Of a DNA stretch of 19,720 bases, positions 1 to 6,517 are shown piece after piece. The notes under the pieces are model-generated. The model had not been told where the DNA came from and ran no database searches. It was given only the letters and a program-made list of their open reading frames with translations. Position 1 is the stretch's first letter, and each line of letters begins with the position of its first letter. This DNA comes from an uncultured Elusimicrobium sp. (lineage in GTDB: Bacteria > Elusimicrobiota > Endomicrobiia > Endomicrobiales > Endomicrobiaceae): NCBI GenBank assembly GCA_902761395.1, contig CACWKJ010000011.1:1-19720 (forward strand), in the 5' to 3' direction. The position numbers were made by a program, and so were the translations under genes.

Positions 1-496
1 AATAAATACCGATGATGTTTGGTTTGCATCAAATGCAAAAGAACAGGAAGAATTCAGAATTTTCAGACACAAAATTCCGGAAGTTGTAAATGAAATCGTA
101 AAGAAAAATAAAATTCCGAAAGTCGGAACGGATGTTGCCGTTCCCCATAACAAGTTACACGAAATGATTTATTTTTGTGAACAAAAATTTACGGAAAACA
201 AACTTTTTAATTTAACTTTCGGCCATATCGGTGAAAGTCATTTACATGCAAATATTATTGCTTCAACAAAAGAAGAATATGAAAAGTGCAGAAAAATTTA
301 TCTTGAAATAGCACAAAAAGCCGTAAGTCTCGGCGGAACTGTTACCGCCGAACACGGGATAGGCAAAGTAAAACATCCTTTTTTACTTGCAATGTTAGGT
401 AAAGAAGGAATAGAAGAAATGAGAAAATTTAAATTATCTCTTGACCCATCAAATATTTTAGGAAGAGATAATATGTTTAAGGCAACTGAAGATTAG
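1..496 (+). CDS. FAD-binding oxidase (GlcD / D-lactate dehydrogenase family), C-terminal part
   Basis: This is the 3' end of a gene that starts before the window; the frame is open from base 2. The visible residues match the C-terminal FAD-oxidase domain (FAD_oxidase_C) of the glycolate oxidase GlcD / D-lactate dehydrogenase family, which oxidises 2-hydroxy acids with a flavin. Diagnostic pieces are VGTDVAVP, the HIGESHLHANI segment (family pattern HxGDGNxH, histidines that line the active site), AEHGIGKVK and the closing LDPSNILGRDNMF. An ATG at 164 is internal, because the family similarity continues upstream of it. The last codons, the stop and the following bases form an 8-bp tandem repeat. 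The substrate cannot be decided from this fragment. Confidence 0.9.
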   Translation, partial: INTDDVWFASNAKEQEEFRIFRHKIPEVVNEIVKKNKIPKVGTDVAVPHNKLHEMIYFCEQKFTENKLFNLTFGHIGESHLHANIIASTKEEYEKCRKIYLEIAQKAVSLGGTVTAEHGIGKVKHPFLLAMLGKEGIEEMRKFKLSLDPSNILGRDNMFKATED

Positions 497-535
497 AAGA
501 TTAGAAGATTGGAAGATTGGAAGATTGGAAGATTG
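488..535. repeat. 8-bp tandem repeat, six copies of GAAGATT(A/G)
   Basis: Six uninterrupted 8-bp units run head to tail: two ending in A and four ending in G. The stop codon of the oxidase gene (494-496) lies inside the first unit, so the array starts within coding sequence, and changes in copy number downstream of the stop would not alter the protein. The array is followed by GCAACGACAAAACGACAA. Origin unknown; it resembles slippage-generated spacer DNA. Confidence 0.9.
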
Positions 536-567
536 GCAACGACAAAACGACAAACAACGGAACGGCG

Positions 568-609
568 GAAGATTGGAATATTAGAAGATTGGCAACAGCA
601 AAAAGACAA
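568..609. repeat. Degenerate second copy of the GAAGATTG array and its flank
   Basis: Two GAAGATTG units surround one altered unit (GAATATTA) at 568-591. They are followed by GCAAC and an AC-rich tail like the tail after the first array (536-553). The whole composite, units plus GCAAC tail, therefore seems to be duplicated within about 80 bp and to be decaying. Confidence 0.7.
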
Positions 610-657
610 GCTTAGAGCTTATTAAAAAATTGCAGAGCAATTTTTAGCTTATAGCTT
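608..657. other. AT-rich hairpin, imperfect long inverted repeat
   Basis: The core is a perfect 9-bp inverted repeat, AAAAATTGC (625-633) and GCAATTTTT (637-645), around a 3-base loop. AAGCT/AGCTT elements lie on both outer arms (608-620 and 646-657) and extend it imperfectly. It could act as a weak terminator for the plus-strand oxidase, since the descending arm ends in five T. Its stem has very little G+C, so function is uncertain. Confidence 0.4.
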
Positions 658-701
658 AAAGTTTAACGACAAACAACAAACTACAAACAAAAAATAGCGA
701 G

Positions 702-722
702 ATCCCGCATCGAGTGCGGGAT
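702..722. repeat. REP-like palindrome
   Basis: A perfect 8-bp inverted repeat, ATCCCGCA and TGCGGGAT, flanks the 5-base loop TCGAG. It is a G+C-rich island in AT-rich DNA. Together with the flanking GTCATCCCGC... on the minus strand it matches the style of dispersed extragenic palindromes known in several bacterial phyla. The minus-strand translation across it reads CHPALDAGS, a peptide often seen in spurious hypothetical proteins made from such repeats. Confidence 0.65.
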
Positions 723-742
723 GACAAACTAACGACAATAAA

Positions 743-780
743 AAAAAGCGAGAATAAAAATCTTCCCGCTTTTTATTATT
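743..780 (-). terminator. Intrinsic terminator, probably bidirectional
   Basis: AAAAAGCGAGAA (743-754) and TTCCCGCTTTTT (763-774) form a 12-bp stem with one mismatch and an 8-base loop. Read on the minus strand, the hairpin is followed by seven T and lies about 30 bp after the stop of the outer-membrane-protein gene. It would also work on the plus strand, where T-rich DNA follows. Confidence 0.7.
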
Positions 781-811
781 TTTATAGATTGATTTGCTTA
801 GTTTACAACGA

Positions 812-1361
812 CTACAATGAAAATTTAAAACCGACATTCAATTTTATCATCGTATACGTTGTATCCATAACATTTTCAAAATATGGATCTTTCATTGTAA
901 TTTTCCCATAATCAAATGAATATATCAATTCTATTATCAAATGTTCTTTTATTGTTGTTCCTATACCAATTGCCCAATATAATCCGTTTTCTTCTTCAAT
1001 ACTACATGAATAAAATCTAGAATCAAAATCATAACTTGCTATACCATAACCGACTTGAACTACCGGATAAATATTGTTAACAATATCGTTATTTAAAACA
1101 AAATCATATTTTGCTTGTAAATAAACATTTGTAAATCCAACTTTATCATTTGCACTAACACCACCATCATATTTTATTTTAGTTTCAAAAATATGATCTA
1201 TTCCGGCACCTACCGCAATGTTGGAATCAATATATCACTTTTAATTCTTGATTAACAGGCATACCTGCTTTTACATCTAACTGCATCGTACCTTTATCGG
1301 TTGCAAATACAGGAGATACAAGTACTACTGCCAACAAAACTGCAAGCAATGACTTTTTCAT
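812..1361 (-). pseudogene. Outer-membrane beta-barrel-like protein, frameshifted
   Basis: The start ATG at 1361 follows a strong Shine-Dalgarno sequence (GAGGAG). The first 44 codons encode a signal peptide (MKKSLLAVLLAVVLVSPVFA, likely cleavage after residue 20) and the start of a mature protein (TDKGTMQLDVKAGMP). A TGA at 1227-1229 then stops this frame. The +1 frame continues immediately (SNIAVGAGIDHIFETKIKYD...) for about 137 codons to a TAG at 812-814. It contains alternating aromatic and polar strands (TNVYLQAKYDF, YPVVQVGYGIASYDF, LYWAIGIGTTI) and ends in VGFKFSL, typical of a small outer-membrane beta-barrel. Removing one T near 1230 would restore one reading frame of about 182 residues. 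A real pseudogene and an assembly error are both possible. Specific function unknown. Confidence 0.75.
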
Positions 1362-1397
1362 TTAAATTCTCCTCTATAAAAATCCACTAATTATTTT

Positions 1398-2591
1398 TTA
1401 ACTTCTGTATGAACCATTTATTTTCACATAATCATAGGAAAAATCGCAGGTATAATATCTTGCCCACTGTTTCCCGCCGGACTTTACATCTATGGTAATT
1501 TTACATTCTTTTTGTTGCAATATTTTTTTAGCTTTCTTCTCATCAAACTTTACTGCCATACCGTCTTTAGCAGTCATAATATCACCGATATAAATATCTA
1601 CTTTATCGGGATTTACTTTTACACCTGCTCTACCAAGCGCGGCAAGTATTCTTCCCCAATTTGCATCGGAACCGAACAATGCCGTTTTTACCAAAGGAGA
1701 TGTTGCAACGGTTGCAGCAATTTTTTCGGCATCCTCGTGTTTCTTGGTATTTTTAACAAAAATTTCTATCATTCTTGTTGCACCTTCGCCGTCACTTGCC
1801 ATCATTTTTGCCAATTTTAAAGTAACTTCGTTTAATGCTTCCTGGAATATTTCTAAATCTTTAGCATCGAGTTTTCCCGTATTACTCTGTCCGTTTGCAA
1901 AAACCAAAACGGTATCGTTTGTAGATGTATCGCCGTCAACAGAAATACAATTATAAGATTGTTTAACAGCAACTTCGGTAACTTTTTGTAATTGTTTTTG
2001 ATATAACTGAGCATCTGTTAAAATAAAAGATAACATCGTTGCATGAAGCCCCTGTAAATCCGGATGTATCATACCGGAGCCTTTTGTACATGCCCATATT
2101 TTTATTTCGCCCTTAGAAACTTTAATTTTTTTAGATATATATTTTGGATATGTATCCGTCGTCATTATAGATTTTACGGCAGCAAGTTCATCTCTTTTTT
2201 TTATATTTTCAACAAGTTGAGGAACTGCTTTAACCATTTTGTCCACCGGTAAAAAGTCACCTATAACACCGGTTGATGCTACCAAGATATCCGTATCGGA
2301 TATCTTTAAATATTTTGCTACTTCTTTACAAACTATTAAAGCATCTCTTTTACCTTGCTTCCCCGTACAAGCATTTGCACAGCCGGAATTTGCAACTATT
2401 GCCTGAAATAATCTGTATTTTTTTATTCTGTCTATATCTATTAAAACAGGTGCAGCTTTAACCAAACTGCCTGTAAACATTCCCGCAACAGTGCAAGGAC
2501 TATCTGAATAAAATAATGCAAAATCGTTTTTATCTTTATTTTTTGCTATACCGCAATGCAAACCGCCACAATAAAAACCGTTAGGTAACAT
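1398..2591 (-). CDS. argJ: Bifunctional glutamate N-acetyltransferase / ornithine acetyltransferase
   Basis: ArgJ moves the acetyl group from N-acetylornithine to glutamate in the cyclic arginine pathway, and bifunctional forms also make N-acetylglutamate from acetyl-CoA. The protein has the normal length of about 400 residues. Visible motifs are VANSGCANACTG (67-78), STGVIGDFLP (106-115), the autocleavage site LHATMLSF with the predicted nucleophile Thr185, SVDGDTSTNDT (218-227), SPLVKTALFGSDANWGRILAALGR, and the C-terminal CDFSYDYVKINGSYR. The precursor would cleave between Ala184 and Thr185 to give alpha and beta chains. AAGGAG lies just before the ATG. It sits 55 bp after the acyl-CoA synthetase gene and away from other arginine genes. 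Whether it is mono- or bifunctional cannot be told from sequence alone. Confidence 0.96.
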   Translation of the reverse strand: MLPNGFYCGGLHCGIAKNKDKNDFALFYSDSPCTVAGMFTGSLVKAAPVLIDIDRIKKYRLFQAIVANSGCANACTGKQGKRDALIVCKEVAKYLKISDTDILVASTGVIGDFLPVDKMVKAVPQLVENIKKRDELAAVKSIMTTDTYPKYISKKIKVSKGEIKIWACTKGSGMIHPDLQGLHATMLSFILTDAQLYQKQLQKVTEVAVKQSYNCISVDGDTSTNDTVLVFANGQSNTGKLDAKDLEIFQEALNEVTLKLAKMMASDGEGATRMIEIFVKNTKKHEDAEKIAATVATSPLVKTALFGSDANWGRILAALGRAGVKVNPDKVDIYIGDIMTAKDGMAVKFDEKKAKKILQQKECKITIDVKSGGKQWARYYTCDFSYDYVKINGSYRS

Positions 2592-2646
2592 TTAAAAATC
2601 TCCTTAATTTTATAAGAGACAAAATACATATGTCACTTTTTATATT

Positions 2647-4320
2647 TTATTTTGCTGCATGTTTTACTTTATCTGCTTCTCTGATTGCAACCTTTCTTAT
2701 TTTACCGCTGATTGTTTTAGGCAACTCATCAACAAATTCAACTACTCTCGGATACTTATAAGGAGCTGTAACATTTTTAACATGATTTTGTAACTCAACA
2801 ACCAAAGAGTCACTTGCATGATAACCTTTTGCTAAAACAATTGTTGCTTTAACAACTTGTCCTCTAACCGGGTCCGGAACTGCTGTAATTGCACATTCCA
2901 AAACCGCAGGATGTTCCATTAAAGCACTTTCAACTTCAAAAGGCCCGATTCTGTATCCCGAACTTTTTATAACATCATCGGCTCTTCCTACAAACCAAAA
3001 ATAACCGTCTTCGTCTTTATAAACAACATCACCTGTAAAATACATATTATCGTGCCATACTTCTTTTGTTTTATCGGGACTTTTATAATATCCGCAGAAA
3101 AGTCCTGTAGGTTTTTTGCCGTCCGGCATTCTTACTATAAGGTTACCTTCTTTACCGTCCTCACAAGGATTTCCGTCATCATCAACAATATCTATATTGA
3201 ATGTAGGAGAAGGTTTTCCCATTGAACCGGGTTTAGGTTTTATCCAAACAAAATTTCCTACCAAAATAGGACCTTCACTTTGTCCGAATCCTTCCATGAT
3301 TTTGTGTCCGGTAAGTTTTTCCCATTGATTAAATACTTCAGGGTTTAAAGCTTCCCCTGCTACACAACAATATTTCAATTTTGAAAAATCATATTTTGAC
3401 AAATCTTCTTTAATTAAAAATCTGTAAACTGTTGCAGGACCGCAGAATGATGTAATGTTATGCTTTGATATAATATCTAAAACATCGGTAGGATGGAATT
3501 TGTCGAAATCGTAAACAAATACCGCACACCCTGAAATCCATTGACCGTAAATTTTACCCCATGCAGCTTTTGCCCAACCTGTATCCGCAAGTGTTAAATG
3601 GCAACCGTTTTCTTCAACATTTTGCCAAAATTTTGCTGTTAAAATATGTCCTAACGGATAAGTAAAATCATGTAATGCCATTTTAGGTAAACTTGTTGTT
3701 CCCGATGTAAAATATATCAACATTTTATCGTCGTTGTGTGTTGCTTCAGCACCTGTAGGTCTTTCAAAAACATCAGACTGTTTTGCAACTTCATCGGTAA
3801 AACTGTACCAACCGTCTCTTTTACCTGCTACAACAACTTTATGTTTCAATGTAGGACAATCTTTTTGGCAATTGTCTATTCTTTGCAATAAATCTGAAAA
3901 ATCTACAGCAATTATCATCTTGACATCTGCTGCATTTACTCTGTAAGAAATATCTTTTTCTTTTAACAAATGTGTTGCAGGAATTGCTACAGCACCAAGT
4001 TTGTGTAATGCAACCAAACTTATCCAATACTCAAATCTTCTCTTCAAAATAAGCATAACAAAGTCGCCTTTTTTGATGCCTAAAGATTTAAAAAAATTTA
4101 CGGCTTTGTTTGTTTCTTTTTTCATATCCAAAAAAGTGAAAGTTCTGTTTTCACCGTGTTCATTGCACCAAACCAAAGCTTTTTTGTTAGGTTCTTCGTC
4201 TGCAGTTGCATCAACTACATCAAATCCGAAATTAAAATTTTCCGGAACATTTATTTTAAAATTTTCAAAAAAATCTTCGTAAGATGTAAAATCTCGTCTT
4301 GCATATTTATCTAATATCAT
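2647..4320 (-). CDS. AMP-forming acyl-CoA synthetase (medium-chain type)
   Basis: The protein activates a carboxylic acid to acyl-AMP and then acyl-CoA; it belongs to the ANL superfamily and most resembles MACS-type synthetases. It has the ATP-binding loop IYFTSGTTSLPKMA (202-215), the GFGQSEGP region (344-351), YFTGD (427-431), the hinge GRADDVIKSSGYRIGP (445-460) and the catalytic lysine Lys540 in PKTISGKIRK. The length (557) is normal. The start ATG at 4320 has GGAG and AAGGAA just before it. It begins 15 bp after the stop of an XRE-cupin regulator on the same strand, so the two are probably co-transcribed. This pairing recurs in other bacteria and suggests local control of a CoA ligase. 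The natural acyl substrate is not evident. Confidence 0.93.
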   Translation of the reverse strand: MILDKYARRDFTSYEDFFENFKINVPENFNFGFDVVDATADEEPNKKALVWCNEHGENRTFTFLDMKKETNKAVNFFKSLGIKKGDFVMLILKRRFEYWISLVALHKLGAVAIPATHLLKEKDISYRVNAADVKMIIAVDFSDLLQRIDNCQKDCPTLKHKVVVAGKRDGWYSFTDEVAKQSDVFERPTGAEATHNDDKMLIYFTSGTTSLPKMALHDFTYPLGHILTAKFWQNVEENGCHLTLADTGWAKAAWGKIYGQWISGCAVFVYDFDKFHPTDVLDIISKHNITSFCGPATVYRFLIKEDLSKYDFSKLKYCCVAGEALNPEVFNQWEKLTGHKIMEGFGQSEGPILVGNFVWIKPKPGSMGKPSPTFNIDIVDDDGNPCEDGKEGNLIVRMPDGKKPTGLFCGYYKSPDKTKEVWHDNMYFTGDVVYKDEDGYFWFVGRADDVIKSSGYRIGPFEVESALMEHPAVLECAITAVPDPVRGQVVKATIVLAKGYHASDSLVVELQNHVKNVTAPYKYPRVVEFVDELPKTISGKIRKVAIREADKVKHAAK

Positions 4321-4335
4321 TTCCTTGCTCCCAAA

Positions 4336-4890
4336 TTAAAAAACTATTGCTATAAATTTTGTTGTTTTACCGCCGACTGCCGTCATATAATGTTTACAGT
4401 TTGAATCAAAATATATGCAGTCGCCTTCTTCTAAAACTACGGATTTTCCGTCCAAATACACTTTTAATGTGCCTTCCAAAACATAATCAAATTCGTGTCC
4501 GTCATGTGAATAAGGTTTTAATTCTTTTTCGTTTGTTCTGTCTTTTGCCGTTACCAAAAATATTTGCGCTTTTTTATTTGTAAATCCGTAAGCTATATCT
4601 TGATAGTCGTATTCTTTTCTTCTTTCTACAGCCACTCCTTTACCTTTTCTCACGACACTATATCTGTTTAAATGAGGTTCTTGACCTGTAATAAGAGTTA
4701 TAAATTCAACTTTAAATTTTTCTGCAATTTTTTTAATTATTCCTATAGGAATATCTGTTTGACCGGATTCGTATTGTTCATAAGTTTCAACATCAATGTT
4801 TAATGCTTTAGCCAAACTTTCCTGAGAAATGTTAGCTATATCTCTTAAATCTCTTATTCTCATTGCAATATCTTTTATATCGTCATTCAT
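4336..4890 (-). CDS. XRE-family regulator with C-terminal cupin
   Basis: Residues 7-64 form an XRE-type helix-turn-helix (RIRDLRDIANISQESLAKAL, then VETYEQYESG). Residues about 115-184 form a cupin barrel with HDGHEFDYVLEG (129-140) and GDCIYFDSNCKHY (156-168), carrying the His/Glu residues expected of a metal- or ligand-binding cupin. Regulators with this layout bind DNA through the N-terminus and sense a small molecule through the cupin. The adjacent acyl-CoA synthetase makes that gene, or its substrate or product, the obvious target, which is an inference. The ATG is preceded by a G-rich ribosome-binding sequence. It is probably the first gene of the XRE-acs(-argJ) run. Confidence 0.92.
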   Translation of the reverse strand: MNDDIKDIAMRIRDLRDIANISQESLAKALNIDVETYEQYESGQTDIPIGIIKKIAEKFKVEFITLITGQEPHLNRYSVVRKGKGVAVERRKEYDYQDIAYGFTNKKAQIFLVTAKDRTNEKELKPYSHDGHEFDYVLEGTLKVYLDGKSVVLEEGDCIYFDSNCKHYMTAVGGKTTKFIAIVF

Positions 4891-4923
4891 AAATCCCCCC
4901 TGTAATGATAGTTATATCTTTAT

Positions 4924-4952
4924 AATATATAATATATAGAGATAAAAAGCAA
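4924..4952 (-). promoter_or_regulatory. Weak candidate promoter for the XRE-cupin gene
   Basis: TATATT (4924-4929) lies 17 bp from TTGCTT (4947-4952). Only three of six -35 bases match the consensus, and the -35 overlaps the edge of the rho terminator hairpin. The surrounding DNA is so AT-rich that -10-like sequences are expected by chance. Confidence 0.3.
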
Positions 4953-4987
4953 AAAGCCGGAGATAAACAATATATCTCCGACTTTTT
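4951..4987 (-). terminator. Intrinsic terminator of rho
   Basis: On the minus strand AAAAAGTCGGAGATA pairs over 15 bp with TATCTCCGGCTTTTT, with a single G-U pair and a 7-base loop, and it ends in a T-rich stretch. It starts about 30 bp after the rho stop codon and separates rho from the XRE-cupin gene. Confidence 0.85.
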
Positions 4988-5017
4988 TATATTTTAAACT
5001 AAATTTTATAAGAATTA

Positions 5018-6265
5018 CTACTCTTTACCTGAAAGTTCCATTTGTTTAAAGAAATCTTTATTGGATTTAGATGCTTTCATTCTTTTAGTAAGTTCTTCCA
5101 TTACTTCTATAGGATTCATGTTACTGAAAAGGCTTCTCATTATCCACATCTTATTTTTCTCGTCCTCACTAAGTAACATTTCTTCTTTTCTTGTCCCGGA
5201 TCTTAAAAGATCTATCGCCGGATAAATTCTTCTATCGGCAAGTTTTCTATCCAAATAAACTTCGCAGTTACCTGTTCCTTTAAATTCTTCAAATATAACA
5301 TCATCCATTCTGCTTCCTGTTTCAATTAATGCTGTTGCTATAATAGTTAAGCTTCCGCCTTCTTCAATATTTCTTGCAGCACCGAAAAATCTTTTAGGCC
5401 TTTGCAAAGCATTTGAATCAAGACCGCCGGAAAGTACTCTTCCGCTTGACGGTATAACGGCATTGTAAGCTCTTGCAAGTCTTGTAATGGAATCATGCTC
5501 TACCATTCTTTTAGCTTTTTCAAGCACCATTTCGGCAACTTGAATATGTCTGTCTGCAGGTTCATCAAAAGTTGAAGATATAACTTCACCTTTTACCGAT
5601 CTTTGCATATCGGTAACTTCTTCCGGTCTTTCATCTATAAGCAACACCATTAGAACTATTTCCGGATTGTTTGTTGTTATGGCATTTGCTATTTTTTGTA
5701 ACAATACTGTTTTACCTGTTCTCGGTGGTGCATTTAATAAAACTCTTTGACCTTTACCGATAGGTATAAACATATCTATTATTCTTGTAGAAATTTCGTT
5801 CGTTTTTGTTTCCAACACAAGTTTTTCATTAGGATATAACGGAGTTAAATTATCGAATAACGGTCTTTCTCTAATGTTGTCTAAATTAGTTTCTCCGTTA
5901 ATTTGAGTAACCTTTAATAATGCAAAATATTTCTCATGATTTTGAGGAGGTCTCACATATCCGCCGACAGTATCACCTTTTCTTAAGGCAAACTTTTTAA
6001 TTTGAGGCGGAGCAATATAAATATCGTCCGGACCTGACAAATAATTGTAATCGGTTGATCTTAAAAAGCCGAACCCGTCATGTTTTATTTCCAAAACACC
6101 TTCATCGTAAGCTTGTCCTTGTTCTTTCATTTGAGCTTCAAGAATTTTCGCAATAAGTTCCTGTTTTCTCAATCCTGTAATAGTTTCAAGCTTCATTTCT
6201 TTTGCGATTTTTGTAAGTTCCACCATTGTCTTTTTAGACAACACAGTCAAATCTTTATCAGACAT
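5018..6265 (-). CDS. rho: Transcription termination factor Rho with missing Walker B strand
   Basis: Rho is the hexameric RNA-translocating ATPase that ends transcription. The order is normal: a Rho N-terminal helical domain (about 1-47), a cold-shock-like RNA-binding domain (about 52-125), and the RecA-type motor. Visible are Walker A APPRTGKT (179-186), the catalytic LLIDERPEEVTDMQR (208-222), the Q-loop region (269-282), the R-loop region ALIETGSRMDD and EEFKGTGN. The length (415) is close to E. coli Rho (419). Unusually, VEH (255-257) joins directly to DSITRLARAYN (258 onward). In E. coli Rho the hydrophobic strand KKDVIILL stands between these segments, so about eight residues carrying the Walker B strand are absent while the Walker B Asp (258) remains. 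The ribosome-binding site is AGGGGGA. A consensus promoter and its own terminator make it separately expressed. Confidence 0.95.
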   Translation of the reverse strand: MSDKDLTVLSKKTMVELTKIAKEMKLETITGLRKQELIAKILEAQMKEQGQAYDEGVLEIKHDGFGFLRSTDYNYLSGPDDIYIAPPQIKKFALRKGDTVGGYVRPPQNHEKYFALLKVTQINGETNLDNIRERPLFDNLTPLYPNEKLVLETKTNEISTRIIDMFIPIGKGQRVLLNAPPRTGKTVLLQKIANAITTNNPEIVLMVLLIDERPEEVTDMQRSVKGEVISSTFDEPADRHIQVAEMVLEKAKRMVEHDSITRLARAYNAVIPSSGRVLSGGLDSNALQRPKRFFGAARNIEEGGSLTIIATALIETGSRMDDVIFEEFKGTGNCEVYLDRKLADRRIYPAIDLLRSGTRKEEMLLSEDEKNKMWIMRSLFSNMNPIEVMEELTKRMKASKSNKDFFKQMELSGKE

Positions 6266-6417
6266 TAAGTCCCCCTGACTACATAAATGCTATTTTATTA
6301 ATTTTATTTGATTTTTTTGTTTTGGTTTGCATAAAAAAAGATTTTTTGTTTCGATACTAAAATTAAAACTTATTTTATTTTTTTGTTTTTGGATTTTTAT
6401 TACACTAAGATTTATTT
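6266..6417 (-). promoter_or_regulatory. Long A-rich 5' leader of rho
   Basis: The consensus promoter upstream predicts a transcript start near 6417, giving about 150 nt of leader before the rho ATG. The RNA would be A-rich with very few G or C. It contains a possible 17-codon reading frame (6332-6279) that stops just before the rho ribosome-binding site but lacks a clear Shine-Dalgarno sequence. E. coli rho is also preceded by a long leader used for autoregulation; whether this one works that way is an inference. Confidence 0.4.
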
Positions 6418-6423
6418 CCTATA

Positions 6424-6452
6424 ATTATATACTTTTTATCGTTTAGTGTCAA
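6424..6452 (-). promoter_or_regulatory. Consensus sigma-70 promoter of rho
   Basis: On the minus strand, TTGACA (6447-6452) and TATAAT (6424-6429) are separated by exactly 17 bp, so all twelve hexamer bases match the housekeeping consensus. It lies in the 252-bp gap between hisS and rho and points at rho. Confidence 0.85.
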
Positions 6453-6517
6453 ATGAAAAATTAGTAATCAGAAATTTATGGTTAGAATAATGTTCAAAAT
6501 AACAAACCTTTCAGTTG

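Noticed and set aside
488..609. A CRISPR-like array
   Set aside because: The units are only 8 bp and directly adjacent with no spacers, and no cas genes are nearby.
649..837. A 62-residue minus-strand frame downstream of the outer-membrane protein gene
   Set aside because: It runs through the terminator hairpin and the REP palindrome, and its peptide contains the known artefact CHPALDAGS. It has no ribosome-binding site.
2609..2636. Possible argJ promoter GTGACA-16 bp-TATAAA on the minus strand
   Set aside because: The predicted transcript start would fall inside the argJ ribosome-binding sequence (AAGGAG at 2600-2605), which would remove it from the mRNA.
4903..4920. A possible operator GATAGTTATATC before the XRE-cupin gene
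   Set aside because: The inverted repeat is only four bases per arm in very AT-rich DNA, which is not above chance.
6279..6332. A 17-codon leader peptide before rho
   Set aside because: There is no ribosome-binding site before its ATG and the sequence is low-complexity (mostly Lys, Asn, Thr), so it is not annotated as a gene. It is only mentioned within the leader.
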